In this document: positions 44,298-54,900 of the stretch, in pieces | Numbering within the stretch: the stretch's first letter is position 1 | How the letters are laid out: every line of letters starts with the position of its first letter | Assembly: GCA_013152715.1 (NCBI GenBank) | Contig: JAADFU010000125.1 | Span: forward strand, 1-64,000 | Length of the DNA: 64,000 nt | Reading direction: 5' to 3' | Source of the DNA: Calditrichota bacterium | GTDB taxonomy: Bacteria > Zhuqueibacterota > Zhuqueibacteria > Thermofontimicrobiales > Thermofontimicrobiaceae | Translations under genes and position numbers: made by a program | Notes under the pieces: model-generated | What the model was told of the DNA's origin: nothing | Seen by the model: the letters and a program-made list of their open reading frames with translations, nothing else | Database searches by the model: none

Positions 44298-45026
44298 CTA
44301 TAAATTTCTCCCACAGCATTTTTTGTATTTTTTTCCGCTGCCACAGGGACAGGGGTCGTTTCTGCCGACTTTAGGCGTTTCGCGGTGATAAGTTTCCACT
44401 TTTGTTAAGCCGGGAAGTCCGTCTGATGCGGACATTTCCGCCGGCGTTTTGCCATCGAACATCGGGCGAGGCGTTTGCATCCATTGCTGTTGCAATTCGT
44501 CGATTTTTTTCGGATCGTTTATCGCGGTCATGTCTATTCCCTGCTCCTGGCACCAGAGAGCAAAATCGCTCAAAATTTTGCCCTGATCGCCCTGCAACAT
44601 CGTTTCCATCTGTTTGAGCATGCCGGAGTCCAGTTTTTCACCGGTCATCTGTTCCAGCGCCGGAGCGATTTCCTTCAAGTCGATGTCGCCGAAGTCGATT
44701 TTCTCCTGAGGAGTAGACTGGTCAATGGCAGAGACGCTGGGCTCGCTAATTACTTCAACTTCTTCGGCTGTTTCTTCTGGCTCTTCTTCAGGGGCGACGT
44801 ATTCACGAATTCCGGACAGAATTTTCACGGCTTTTTCGCGATCGAGATCAGCATCGTCCCGCTGCAACTGTTCGACAATCCAACTCACTTCTTCGCCGTC
44901 TTCCAACAGTTCCACAATATCGTCGGCTTCGAATTTTTTAATGGAAAATTGGTTGCAAAATTGCGCGAGGTCGGATTTTAACTGTTCCAGAGTTGGCTTC
45001 GCTTCCGGCAAATTCTGCAGGTTCAT
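44298..45026 (-). CDS. SEC-C zinc-motif protein
   Basis: 242 residues, soluble. The C-terminus is the SEC-C motif [19 protein letters not shown], which binds zinc and, in SecA, contacts SecB and ribosomes. The middle is acidic and low in complexity (about 80-105), and there is a helical region at 115-190. The body matches no named family I know. The start codon overlaps the lspA stop as ATGA, so it is co-translated with signal peptidase II. A role near protein export is suggested by both the motif and the coupling, but this is inferred. Confidence 0.82.
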   Translation of the reverse strand: MNLQNLPEAKPTLEQLKSDLAQFCNQFSIKKFEADDIVELLEDGEEVSWIVEQLQRDDADLDREKAVKILSGIREYVAPEEEPEETAEEVEVISEPSVSAIDQSTPQEKIDFGDIDLKEIAPALEQMTGEKLDSGMLKQMETMLQGDQGKILSDFALWCQEQGIDMTAINDPKKIDELQQQWMQTPRPMFDGKTPAEMSASDGLPGLTKVETYHRETPKVGRNDPCPCGSGKKYKKCCGRNL

Positions 45027-45565
45027 AATTTTTCCTCTTCAATAATTCCCAATTCCGGTGATTCATCTTCATCATTTTTGAGCATAAAAATGCCCAGCAA
45101 AATAGCGCCGATGGTGATTAAAATATCCGCCACGTTGAACACCGGCCAGCTCCATTTGTTAAAATAGTGCAAATGAATAAAATCGATCACATAGCCGCGC
45201 ATGATGCGTTCAGAAATATTTCCGATGGCGCCCGAGAGAATGAACATCAACGCAATCAGCGGGAACAAAGTTCCTTTGCGAAATTTCCAGATAAGAGAAA
45301 TAAGAAAAATCATGGCGATTGAAGAAAGTCCGTAAATCAACCATTGCCGTATGCCAGTGTCCACAGATTGTAACATGCTGAAAGCGATAGCGGTATTTTC
45401 CGTGTAGTGCAATTCCAGATAGTTTTTGACGAGCTGAATCGGCGGCGCGTGATGCAGGTGAGATTTGGCTAACCATTTGGAGGACAAATCACAACTGGCT
45501 AAAAAGATTACAAACAGACTTAATATCAATATTCTCAGCTTGGGTCGAATCCTTGTTTGAATCAT
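45023..45565 (-). CDS. lspA: Lipoprotein signal peptidase (signal peptidase II)
   Basis: 180 residues with four membrane helices, the aspartyl protease that cleaves prolipoprotein signal peptides before the lipid-modified Cys. Conserved residues are seen: N116 and R120 in GAIGNISER, catalytic D128 in VIDFIH, and N144 and D147 in FNVAD. The Asp usually found two positions after GNx is Glu here (E119). The C-terminus has an extra acidic tail. The start follows AGGG, and a promoter (TTGATT, 17 bp, TAATTT) lies upstream. First gene of a pair with the SEC-C protein. Confidence 0.95.
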   Translation of the reverse strand: MIQTRIRPKLRILILSLFVIFLASCDLSSKWLAKSHLHHAPPIQLVKNYLELHYTENTAIAFSMLQSVDTGIRQWLIYGLSSIAMIFLISLIWKFRKGTLFPLIALMFILSGAIGNISERIMRGYVIDFIHLHYFNKWSWPVFNVADILITIGAILLGIFMLKNDEDESPELGIIEEEKL

Positions 45566-45608
45566 GTTTTTTCCCTGTTCTATAACATTTAATGCAAATT
45601 AATGATCT

Positions 45609-45637
45609 AAATTACTAAAAATTTTCCCAAAAATCAA
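45609..45637 (-). promoter_or_regulatory. Sigma70-type promoter for lspA
   Basis: Minus strand: TTGATT (45637-45632), 17-bp spacer, TAATTT (45614-45609); leader about 35 nt. Confidence 0.5.
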
Positions 45638-45797
45638 GAGTTCATTTTGCCATTTTTCCTTTGTTAATGAAACCCTTTTCCCGATCGTTCAATTTTGAAT
45701 TGCAATTCATGAGCCTGATTCATGCTCCCTTATTCGACCTGAAGAAAGCCCATCATGTCATTTTTTTTACCGAATTTCCTGCAAATCAATTTTTGAC

Positions 45798-45826
45798 TTG
45801 CAAAAAACATTTGTTTTTCTTATGTT
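45798..45826 (+). promoter_or_regulatory. Sigma70-type promoter for the DPP4-like peptidase gene
   Basis: TTGCAA (45798-45803), 17-bp spacer, TATGTT (45821-45826). An overlapping TTGACT (45793-45798) gives a 22-bp spacer and is less likely. Confidence 0.45.
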
Positions 45827-45858
45827 CTATGTGTTAAAAAATTTGAGGAGGAGTCGGA

Positions 45859-48072
45859 ATGCGTAAACGTTTTCTGTTATTTTTCAGTGTTATTCTTTCT
45901 ATTTCTTTTCTTTTCAATTTCCAAAATCTCTGGGGTCAAAAAAAGAAGCTCACTTATCAGCAGGTTTATCAACGCGGCGAGCCGCGATTGTTGGGATCGT
46001 TGCCGAGTATTCGCGGATGGGCGGACGATGCGCATTATTTGAAATACGATCGCGCCGATCGCAAAAAAGGTGTCTCCGCACGATTGGTGAAAGTCGATGT
46101 CAAAACGGGCAAGGACTCAGTCTTTTTCGATTACGGAAAATATAAAGACAAACTGCCGCGGGGATATTCCTTGCAAGGGGCTTCAGTGCACACAGATGAT
46201 TACACTGGTTTTATTTTTCAACGGAAAAATGATTTGTACTATTTTTCAACAAAAACTGGCAAATTTCGTCAGTTGACTGACAATCCGGCAGCGGAGAAAA
46301 ATCCGAAATTGTCGCCGGACGGAAAATGGGTCGCTTTCACGAGAGAGCACAATTTGTTCGCCATCGATTTGGAGACCGGGCTGGAACATCAGCTTACCGC
46401 CGACGGCTCGGATGTGGTTTACAATGGCTGGTCTTCCTGGGTTTATTACGAAGAAATTTTGGGACGCCCGACGCGCTATGCCGCTTTTTGGTGGTCGCCG
46501 AACAGCGAAATGATCGCTTTTTTGCGTTTTGACGACAGTCCTGTGCCGGAGTTTCCGCTGTTCCGCGCCGATGGCGTTCACGGCTCGCTGGAAATGGAGC
46601 ATTATCCCAAGGCCGGCGATCCCAATCCTGATGTGAAATTGGGCATTGTTAATTTGAAAGACAAAAAAACAGTTTGGGTTGACTCGCGCGGAGATTCGGA
46701 GCAGTACATTGCTTGGCCTTTCTGGACGCCGAACAGCAAGAAGTTGTTTTTTCAGTGGATGAATCGGGGGCAGAATGAGATTCGAATTTATTCGGCAAAT
46801 CCGGAAAGCGGGAAAATCACGCCAATTTATTCGGAAAAGCAATCGACGTGGGTAGAGTGGTTTGAAAATATTTATTTTTTCAAGGACAACAGCGGCTTTT
46901 TGCTCAGAACGGCAAAGGACGGCTGGTCTCATCTTTACTATTTTGACATGCTCGGACATTTGAAAAGGCGTCTCACAAAAGGGGAATTTACTGTCACGAG
47001 AATTTCTTTGGTGGACGAGGCAAACAAACGAATATTTTTCACCAGGACGCTCGGGAATAATCTGGAAACGCATCTTTATTGCGTTGGTTTGAACGGCAAA
47101 AATTTAAAACGGCTCACGAAGGCAAAGGGGACGCACCGCGTGAATGTTTCTCCGGGCGGGAGCTATTTCATTGACACGTACAGCAATATTGCCCAGCCGT
47201 CAAAAATGGAACTGTTTGATACCAACGGCAACTCGCTGAAACTTTTCGGGGATCGAAAATTGCCGATCATGGATGAGTACGATTTGGCAAAAACCGAACT
47301 GTTCACCATTCCCTCCGGCGATGGCTACGATTTGCCGGCGATGTGGTATTTGCCGCCTGATTTTGATAAAAATAAAAAATATCCTGTAATCATCAGCATT
47401 TACGGCGGGCCTGGCATGGGAACGGTCGCTGACAGATTTCCCTATTGGCTGGGCAACTATTTTCTCGCGCAAAACGGCATCATTGTCATGGCGGTAGATC
47501 ACCGCGGTTCGGGACATTTTGGCAAAAAAGGCGAGTGGCTCATGTACAGAAATTTAGGCAAATGGGAAATGCACGACTACATTGCTGCTGTGAAATGGCT
47601 GCGCCAGAAATCTTTCATCGATTCGACGCGCATCGGAATCACCGGCGGCAGTTACGGCGGCTACGTCACGTGCATGGCACTGACTTACGGCGCGGATTAT
47701 TTCACTCACGGAGTCGCACAATATTCTGTGACGGACTGGCGGCTGTACGATTCCATTTACACGGAGCGGTACATGGACACGCCCGAGGAAAATCCCGAAG
47801 GTTACAAATTCGGCTCTGTGCTCACGCACGCGGACAAATACAAAGGACATTTGCTGATCACGCACGGCACTATGGATGACAACGTACACATGCAGAACAC
47901 TATTCAGTTCATTAATTTGCTGGAAAATATGAACAAAGATTTTGAGTTGATGATTTATCCCGGCGCCAGACACGGAGTTGGCGGAATGAAGCGCAATCAC
48001 GCCAGTAGGGAAGCGTTGCAGTTTTGGTTTCGGAATTTTTTGGGGAAAGAATTGGAGATCCCTGCGGAGTAA
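45859..48072 (+). CDS. Secreted dipeptidyl peptidase IV-type serine peptidase (S9B)
   Basis: 737 residues. The signal peptide (MRKRFLLFFSVILSISFLFN) directs it to the periplasm or outside. An eight-bladed beta-propeller (about 30-470: KLSPDGKWVAF, FWWSPNSEMIAF, WPFWTPNSKKLFF) precedes an alpha/beta hydrolase with S598 in GGSYGGY, D673/D674 in HGTMDDNVH and H705 in GARHGVGG. FWWSPN and YEE (in WVYYEEIL) fit the S9B group, which removes X-Pro or X-Ala dipeptides. GAGGAGGAG precedes the ATG. Two REP-like hairpins follow the stop. Confidence 0.93.
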   Translation: MRKRFLLFFSVILSISFLFNFQNLWGQKKKLTYQQVYQRGEPRLLGSLPSIRGWADDAHYLKYDRADRKKGVSARLVKVDVKTGKDSVFFDYGKYKDKLPRGYSLQGASVHTDDYTGFIFQRKNDLYYFSTKTGKFRQLTDNPAAEKNPKLSPDGKWVAFTREHNLFAIDLETGLEHQLTADGSDVVYNGWSSWVYYEEILGRPTRYAAFWWSPNSEMIAFLRFDDSPVPEFPLFRADGVHGSLEMEHYPKAGDPNPDVKLGIVNLKDKKTVWVDSRGDSEQYIAWPFWTPNSKKLFFQWMNRGQNEIRIYSANPESGKITPIYSEKQSTWVEWFENIYFFKDNSGFLLRTAKDGWSHLYYFDMLGHLKRRLTKGEFTVTRISLVDEANKRIFFTRTLGNNLETHLYCVGLNGKNLKRLTKAKGTHRVNVSPGGSYFIDTYSNIAQPSKMELFDTNGNSLKLFGDRKLPIMDEYDLAKTELFTIPSGDGYDLPAMWYLPPDFDKNKKYPVIISIYGGPGMGTVADRFPYWLGNYFLAQNGIIVMAVDHRGSGHFGKKGEWLMYRNLGKWEMHDYIAAVKWLRQKSFIDSTRIGITGGSYGGYVTCMALTYGADYFTHGVAQYSVTDWRLYDSIYTERYMDTPEENPEGYKFGSVLTHADKYKGHLLITHGTMDDNVHMQNTIQFINLLENMNKDFELMIYPGARHGVGGMKRNHASREALQFWFRNFLGKELEIPAE

Positions 48073-48079
48073 TTACGCA

Positions 48080-48112
48080 AGCTGTGTTCCACCTTTAGGG
48101 TGGGGTACAGCT
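48080..48112 (-). repeat. REP-like hairpin C (inverted partner of D)
   Basis: 33 nt; its reverse complement begins AGCTGTACCCCACC and ends GGTGGAACACAGCT, the same pattern as copy D. Lies seven bases after the DPP4-like stop. Confidence 0.75.
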
Positions 48113-48142
48113 TTGATTTTGACGATTTTATCCTGACGAATA

Positions 48143-48175
48143 AGCTGTACTCCACTTGATAGGTGGAGCACAGCT
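48143..48175 (+). repeat. REP-like hairpin D
   Basis: 33 nt with arms AGCTGTACTCCACTT and AGGTGGAGCACAGCT. Together with C, 30 bp away in opposite orientation, it forms a REPIN-like inverted pair between two convergent genes. Confidence 0.75.
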
Positions 48176-48180
48176 TTGGT

Positions 48181-49314
48181 TTAATACATATCATTAAACG
48201 CTAACTGCGCTTCGACGACAGCGTTGCGCATCAAATCTTCGGCTTTGGCAGTTTCTCTGTTTTGCAAGTAATTCATCAGTTCCGGATAATCCATTTCCTG
48301 TGCTGCTTTTTCGCAGGCTTCCCAGCTTAAAATACTCCGCACGACGCGGTCAACCGCCTGATCCGCGTTATCGTAAGCGCGAGGCTGCATATCGTGGCCT
48401 TTCCAGCGCGCGTAGCCGGCTTGCTGAATGAGCCCGGCGATGGTGATATTCATGCCGTTGATTCGGGCGCCGTGATCGATGTCGTATTTTCCCGGTCCGC
48501 CTAAAATGATGCCGTCGTTGTAGCCCTGACTGTTGAGATGCATGTGTACCATGGCATCATTGTCCAATTCTTCGACGGTGTCATAAATATGATCCAGCCC
48601 GATCATTTCCGAATGTCCAAATTCTTTGTTGACGCCTTTTTTCTTGCGGCTGGTGCCGAACTCTTCTTCCAATTTTCGCCAGAATAAGATCGCGCTCGCC
48701 ACTGTGGGAATGAGCATCGCCGGATGGCCTTCGTTGGGTTTGGGTTCGAATCCAATGTACAATTTTCCGCCTTTTTTCTCTTCCCATTGACACAGGGAGG
48801 CGACGCTCTGTTTGAGATTGTTGTACATTTCGCGAATGCCGACAGTGGCAATGTCGTAGCCGTAGGATCCGTTCCATAGCACAAGTGTCGGGGCCAATTC
48901 TTCGTTCGGATGCCAGGCTTTTTTCAATGGCCCGTAGGCAATTTCCACGGTTTTCTGACCCAACTTTTCGGTCGCTTTTCTTTCTTTTTTGTCCAGCGAG
49001 GCGATGCCGCCGTAGGCAAAATGTGTGTGCGCACCGGGAGTAATCATTGCCAAATAGATGCCTGTCTCGCTCAGGGCATCGGCGACCGCTGCTGCATTTT
49101 CTTCATTGACTTCGGCGTCGTAATGCACTTCAAATCCCAACACGACGTGTTCCGGCAATCGCGGCACAATTTTGCTTTTTATCAAGCGAATAACTTCTTC
49201 AGTGGGAAGATTGGCCGCCGACCATTCGGGTCTGATGTCGGCTGGGACAAATCCGCCTTTTCCCGCATTAAATGTCCAACGACAAATACTGTGAAATGAT
49301 TTCTCTTCTGCCAT
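48181..49314 (-). CDS. Xylose isomerase-like TIM-barrel protein
   Basis: 377 residues from ATG 49314, preceded by GGAG with six-base spacing; an earlier in-frame TTG (49326) overlaps this ribosome site. Family traits are the N-terminal RWTFN, VLWNGSYGYD, the metal-ligand segment GFEPKPNEGHPA (classic XylA has EPKPNEP), GLDHIYD and HMHLNSQGYNDG. Overall divergence from true XylA is large, so substrate may be another aldose or ketose. It has its own promoter (49396-49424). Not linked to sugar transport or kinase genes. Confidence is high for the fold, moderate for isomerase activity. Confidence 0.82.
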   Translation of the reverse strand: MAEEKSFHSICRWTFNAGKGGFVPADIRPEWSAANLPTEEVIRLIKSKIVPRLPEHVVLGFEVHYDAEVNEENAAAVADALSETGIYLAMITPGAHTHFAYGGIASLDKKERKATEKLGQKTVEIAYGPLKKAWHPNEELAPTLVLWNGSYGYDIATVGIREMYNNLKQSVASLCQWEEKKGGKLYIGFEPKPNEGHPAMLIPTVASAILFWRKLEEEFGTSRKKKGVNKEFGHSEMIGLDHIYDTVEELDNDAMVHMHLNSQGYNDGIILGGPGKYDIDHGARINGMNITIAGLIQQAGYARWKGHDMQPRAYDNADQAVDRVVRSILSWEACEKAAQEMDYPELMNYLQNRETAKAEDLMRNAVVEAQLAFNDMY

Positions 49315-49792
49315 GTCTTTCTCCAACAGTTTTAATCCGTGACTCGAAAAAAATATATGCTTCTCCCATTAAATTTTTCGAATATCGTGAGCACAAAAAT
49401 AACCAGTAAAATGAATAAAAGCAAGTAAATTTATCATTAATTTGAAAAATCTGCCCGAATTTTAATACGCGCAGCGAGGGTAATTTGATGAATTTTGCAA
49501 GATCATTTTATTTTTGTTTTGCGTTTTGAATTCAGATTTTGGAAGATTGTACAATTTATTCTTTTGATTTAATTTGAGACTTTGCCCTTGAAATTTTCCA
49601 ATACTTCAAAGACGGATAAGTCAAAATTTTATTTTCTTGAGATTGCTTTTGGAAAATCAAAAAATTGGCAGTCTGACGAATCGGAACGGCGGACATCGTC
49701 GCGTGGAAAGGCAAAATAATTTTCAAAGTTGTCATTTCTCAAAATAGACACGCGCGGCTAATCGAAAGCTTGTGTGCCTGCTCGGGACGAAA
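49315..49792. other. 478-bp intergenic region between two minus-strand genes
   Basis: AT-rich. It carries the promoter at 49396-49424 for the isomerase-like gene and no other recognised site. Downstream of the CHASE kinase stop I see no strong hairpin. No ORF of merit. Confidence 0.5.
49396..49424 (-). promoter_or_regulatory. Sigma70-type promoter for the xylose isomerase-like gene
   Basis: Minus strand: TTGCTT (49424-49419), 17-bp spacer, TATTTT (49401-49396). Confidence 0.55.
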
Positions 49793-51667
49793 TTAGCTTG
49801 TCGGGAAAGAGATGATAAATTTTGTGCCGTCTTCCCGCTTTATTTCTATCTTTCCTTGAATCTGGTCGACGAGCGTGTGAATGAGCGACATGCCCAGAGA
49901 ATCAGATTCCTCGCCCTTAATATCATCCGGCAAACCGACTCCGTCGTCTTTGACGGACAACGTGACCATGTTCGTTTTTACGTCCAATGTCGCTGAAATG
50001 TGAAGGTTGCCGTTGTCTTTGTTTGGAAATGCGTGCTTCAAAGAATTCGACACGATTTCATTCAACAACAGCCCGAGAGAAATCGCGCGGTCGATCTCTA
50101 AATGGATCTTATCAGCTTGAATATGTGGAGTGACTTTTTCTGTTTGAGAATAGCTGTTAATCAATTCCCTGACGATTGTATGAATGTATTCGTGAAAGTC
50201 AATTTTAGCAAAATTTTTAGATTTGTACAGCCGCTCATGTACCAGGGCCATGGAACGAATGCGATTGCGATTGAGGCGAAAAATTTCCGCGGTTTTGCGG
50301 TCAGATATTTTTTTCGATTGCAGATAAAGCAAACTCATAACGACCTGGAGGTTGTTTTTTACGCGGTGGTGAATTTCTTTTAGCAAAAGTTCTTTCTCTT
50401 CAACGGAGCGCCGCAGTTGCATCTCTGCTTTGCGGCGTTGCGTCACGTCCCAAACAATGCCGCCGGTAATGGAAGTCGTCTCGTCTAATTGAATGGGAAA
50501 CTGAATGGTGTGGTAAATGCGCTCGTTGCCATTTTTGTCAGGAAGAGTTATCTCTTTCTCGGAGGTATCTGTGTTTGCGGCGGCATCGGGAGCGGATTGA
50601 AAAGATTTGGCAAAGGAGTCATTTTTCAGCGCCTCCGGCGATTGGTTCAACCATTGATCTGCGCCAAAATTGCGGATCAGAAATTGATTGGCGAAAGTAA
50701 AAAGGCCGTCCTGATTTTTGATGAAAACGCCCGCCGGCAGATGCGCCATGAAGGCTTGAAAACGGGTTTCGCTTTTTTTGATGTCGCGTCTGCTTTTGAG
50801 AGCGTATCGCAGAATATAACCGGTCGCCAACGCTAAAACTAATCCCCAAAAAAGCGCGATGAAATTGGCGCGGTAATAGCCAGGATTCAGGATTTTAGCC
50901 GATGGCGAGACGCACAATTTCCATGTTTTGTCCACAATGCGCAGAGGAGTCTCGGCGCGAAATTTTTCTGACATTTTTTCGAGATCGGGTGGATGGCGAT
51001 AAATGAGCAGGCCGCTGTTTTCGTAAATGGAAAAGCGGAATTTGTCACGCAGCGATTTCTCGCTGAAACATTGGTTGACAAGCGTGTCGATCACAAAAAC
51101 GCCGTTGATGAATCCGGCTAAATTTTTTTGTGAATCGTAAATGGGGAAATAGGCGGCAAATCCGCGCCCCCCTTGCAGCAAATCAATCGCCGGCGTGCGA
51201 ATCAATTTTCCGGTGTGCGCTGCTTTAAGGATCGCATCGGACACTCCCGGACTGGGGTGGTGGAGAAGGTTTTTATCGAGCGCCGCTTCGTTTCCTTTCA
51301 CAGGAACGATTCGGCGAATGGTGTAATCTCTGTCAACCCAGTTGATCGCCTGGAATCCGGGATAGAGATCAATGAATTTTTTTACGTCGGCGGCATATTT
51401 TTGAGGATTGTCTTTATATTCAAAATACCATTTCCCTCCTAAATGGTGCACGACCGAAAGTCTGGTGTTGATCCATGATTCCAATCGGGTTTTCATTTGT
51501 TCAGCAGTTACACGTGTCATTGCGCGAAGGCGATTATCTTCGGAGTTTCTGGCAAGCAGCCATAAAGTGACAATGATCGCAGCGATGAAAATGGTCAGTA
51601 CAGAGGCAAAAGCTGTTTCGCGGCTCAGCTTTATTTTTTGTTTTGATTTTAGCTGACTTTCATTCAT
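49793..51667 (-). CDS. CHASE-domain membrane sensor histidine kinase (HisKA_2 type)
   Basis: 624 residues. Membrane helix 1 at about 15-40, an extracytoplasmic CHASE-like domain at 50-270 (YPGFQAINWVDRDYTIRRIVP, GFAAYFPIY), helix 2 near 277-298, PAS at about 305-425, then a HisKA_2 core with LLKEIHHRVKNNLQVVMSLL and HATPase motifs NEIVSNSLKHAF and DDGVGLP. It is the membrane counterpart of the receiver-PAS-kinase at 31213, with the same catalytic class. AGGG precedes the ATG. It is transcribed from a perfect-consensus promoter. No response regulator is adjacent. Confidence 0.92.
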   Translation of the reverse strand: MNESQLKSKQKIKLSRETAFASVLTIFIAAIIVTLWLLARNSEDNRLRAMTRVTAEQMKTRLESWINTRLSVVHHLGGKWYFEYKDNPQKYAADVKKFIDLYPGFQAINWVDRDYTIRRIVPVKGNEAALDKNLLHHPSPGVSDAILKAAHTGKLIRTPAIDLLQGGRGFAAYFPIYDSQKNLAGFINGVFVIDTLVNQCFSEKSLRDKFRFSIYENSGLLIYRHPPDLEKMSEKFRAETPLRIVDKTWKLCVSPSAKILNPGYYRANFIALFWGLVLALATGYILRYALKSRRDIKKSETRFQAFMAHLPAGVFIKNQDGLFTFANQFLIRNFGADQWLNQSPEALKNDSFAKSFQSAPDAAANTDTSEKEITLPDKNGNERIYHTIQFPIQLDETTSITGGIVWDVTQRRKAEMQLRRSVEEKELLLKEIHHRVKNNLQVVMSLLYLQSKKISDRKTAEIFRLNRNRIRSMALVHERLYKSKNFAKIDFHEYIHTIVRELINSYSQTEKVTPHIQADKIHLEIDRAISLGLLLNEIVSNSLKHAFPNKDNGNLHISATLDVKTNMVTLSVKDDGVGLPDDIKGEESDSLGMSLIHTLVDQIQGKIEIKREDGTKFIISFPTS

Positions 51668-51775
51668 AAGTGGACCCTGTGTTGTTTAAAAATTCCAGTC
51701 GGGAAATTTATTGCATTGAAAAAAACATGCTGATAACTTTCAAAATATTAAAGGGCAAAAAGAATATTAGTCATT

Positions 51776-51804
51776 ATTATAAAAAAGTAAATTGAAAATG
51801 TCAA
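51776..51804 (-). promoter_or_regulatory. Perfect-consensus sigma70 promoter for the CHASE kinase
   Basis: Minus strand: TTGACA (51804-51799), 17-bp spacer, TATAAT (51781-51776), leader about 100 nt. The only site in the window matching both hexamers exactly. Confidence 0.8.
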
Positions 51805-51960
51805 TATTAAAATGAAAAATTTTAAAAACGTCATAATTTGAAAAAATGAACACGCTTGTGGCGTTTAATGTTTCTTTGAAACAATATGTGTTTGGAATCG
51901 TTAATATTGCTGTAAGTTTTTCAATTAAAAGATAACCGTAAATAAAAATTCGGAGGATTT

Positions 51961-54900
51961 ATGAAACAAAGAACCGTTCTGTTGTTGTTCGTTTTGCTTT
52001 TTGTTCCTCTGCTTCTATTTGCAACGGATGAAGCCAGGCTGCTCCGTTTTCCGGCAATTCACGGCAATCAAATCGTTTTCACTTACGCTGGTGATTTGTA
52101 CACTGTTCCCGCAGACGGCGGAATAGCTCGAAAGCTCACCACGCATGTGGGCATGGAACTTTTTCCACGATTTTCTCCTGACGGCAAATACATTGCTTTT
52201 ACGGGACAGTACGACGGAAACACAGAAGTTTATCTCATGCCCGCGGAAGGCGGCGTACCCAAAAGATTGACTTACACGGCAACACTGGGACGCGATGATG
52301 TTTCTGATCGCATGGGGCCCAATAATATCGTGATGGGCTGGAAACGTAACGGCAAAGAGATTGTTTTTCGTTCCCGCATGAAATCCTGGAACTCGTTCAA
52401 CGGCGAGCTTTTTCTCGTATCGACCGACGGGTCGATGCCGGAGCAAATTCCTGTCATTCGTGGCGGTTTTTGCTCATTTTCGCCTGATGATCAAAAAATG
52501 GCCTATAATAGAATATTTCGTGAATTCCGCACCTGGAAACGTTACCGCGGTGGCATGGCCGACGATGTCTGGATTTTTGATTTTAACACGAAAAAAATCG
52601 AAAACGTCACGAACAACAAGGCGCAGGACATCATTCCCATGTGGTACGGAAATAAGATTTACTTCCTTTCCGACCGTGGCGACTACCAGCGTATGAATCT
52701 CTACGTTTACGATTTGACCACGAAACAAACGAAACAATTAACCAATTTCACTGATTTTGATATTAAGTTTCCTTCTCTCGGAGACAATGCCATTGTTTTT
52801 GAATATGGCGGTTACATTTACAAATTTGATCTGGCGACAGAAAAAGCAAAAAAAGTACCTGTTTTCATTGATGAAGATATGGCGAAGAGCCGCACCGAAT
52901 TGAAGAACGTGAGTAAAAATATCACGAATTACGAAATTTCTCCGGACGGAAAACGCGCTCTTTTCGGCGCGCGCGGCGATGTTTTTACTGTTCCTGCCGA
53001 ACATGGCCCGACAAGAAATTTGACGCAGACGCCGGGAATTCACGACCGCGATTCCAAATGGTCGCCCGACGGCAAGTGGATCGCCTACATTTCCGATGCG
53101 ACCGGCGAGGACGAAATTTACATTGTTCCGCAAGACGGCAGCGGGAAAGCCACTCAGGTGACAACTGGCGGTGAAACTTACAAATATTCAATTTACTGGT
53201 CTCCGGACAGCAAAAAAATTCTCTGGTCGGATCGCCGGCAACGGCTGCGCTACGTGGATATTAGCTCGAAAACAATTTCGGAAGTGGCGCATTCGCCGGT
53301 GTGGGAAATTCGCGAGTACGCTTGGTCTCCGGACAGCAAGTGGATCACCTACACGCTTCCCGAAGAAAAAACTATGAATCGCATTTACATTTATTCGCTG
53401 AAGACAAAAAAATCTGTTCCGGTAACCGACGGCTGGTACAGTTCAGGCGCTCCGGCATTCAGCTCTGACGGCAAATATTTGTTTTTCACTTCAAATCGCG
53501 ACTTCAATCCAACTTACAGTTGGACGGAGTGGAACCACATTTACCAGGACATGGCGCGCGTCTATTTTCTCACGTTGAATAAGTCAGTGGAAAATCCTTT
53601 CAAGCCGAAAAGCGATGAAGTAACCATCAAGAAAGAAACTTCCAAAACAAAAAAATCTGACAAAGCAAAGAAAAATGACAAGAAAAAACCCGAATCTGTG
53701 ACGGTGAAAATCGATTTTGACGGCATCATGGAGCGGATTATTGCGTTGCCGATCAAGCCGGCTGGCTACAGATCGATTGCTGCCATTGGCAATAAAGTTT
53801 ATTACATGCGCCACGGCAGCAAAGATAACGGCAGCTTGCTGATGTTGTACGATCTGGAAAAACAGAAAGAAACGCAACTGGGAAAAATCGGCGGTTACGA
53901 AATTTCCGCGGATCACAAAAAAATGATCGTTTCTCAGAATCGCTCTTACGCAATCATTAATTTGCCGACGGGGAAAATCAAAATCGACAAAAAACTCAAC
54001 CTGTCTGACATGCAGGTGAAATTGAACAAGAAAAAAGAATGGGTGCAAATTTTCAACGAATGCTGGCGCCAGATGCGCGAGTATTTTTACGCGCCAAACA
54101 TGAATGGTGTGGATTGGAAAGGCATTCATGACAAATACCGACCGCTGGTCGATCACGTCAATCATCGCGTGGATTTGACGTACATCATCGGCGAAATGAT
54201 CGGAGAGTTGAGTTCCGGGCATACGTACGTTGGCGGCGGAGATTACACCAAAGCCAAACGCGTGAAAATGGGCCTCCTTGGCGCGCAGATTGTCCGCGAT
54301 GAGAAATCCGGATTTTACCAGATTAAGAAAATTTTGCGCGGTCAAAATTGGGACCGTTCGCTGCGATCTCCGCTGACAGAAGTCGGCGTCGATGTGTCCG
54401 ACGGCGATTTTATCCTCGCCGTGAATGGCAAGTCAACAAAGGAAATGAATAATTTTTACACCTCGTTAGTGAATACCGTCGGCAAGCAAGTGACGTTGAC
54501 GGTGAACAGCAAGCCAACTGTCACTGGCAGCAAAAAGATCGTGGTGAAACCGATTGGCAATGAGCTGGAATTGTACTATTTCAACTGGGTGCAAAATAAT
54601 ATCGAAAAAGTGAACAAAGCGACTGGCGGAAAAGTAGGCTACATCCACGTTCCCGACATGGGCGTGCACGGCTTGAACGAGTTTGTCAAATATTACTACC
54701 CGCAACTGAAGAAAAAAGCCCTGATCATCGACGTCCGCGGCAACGGCGGCGGCAATGTGTCGCCGATGTTGATCGAGCGGTTGCGTCGGGAAATTGTCAT
54801 GATCGATATTGCGCGCAACGGCGTTCCGGAAGTCGATCCCTCCGGCATGTTGTGGGGACCGAAGGTGTGTCTGATCGACGAATTTTCCGCTTCGGACGGC

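Noticed and set aside
46246-47073. 275-codon minus-strand ORF
   Set aside because: Antisense to the DPP4-like gene; composition is that of a reverse-frame shadow.
48735-48755. GGTTCGAATCC, resembling a tRNA T-arm
   Set aside because: Lies inside the xylose isomerase-like gene, encodes its GFEPKP motif, and has no cloverleaf around it.
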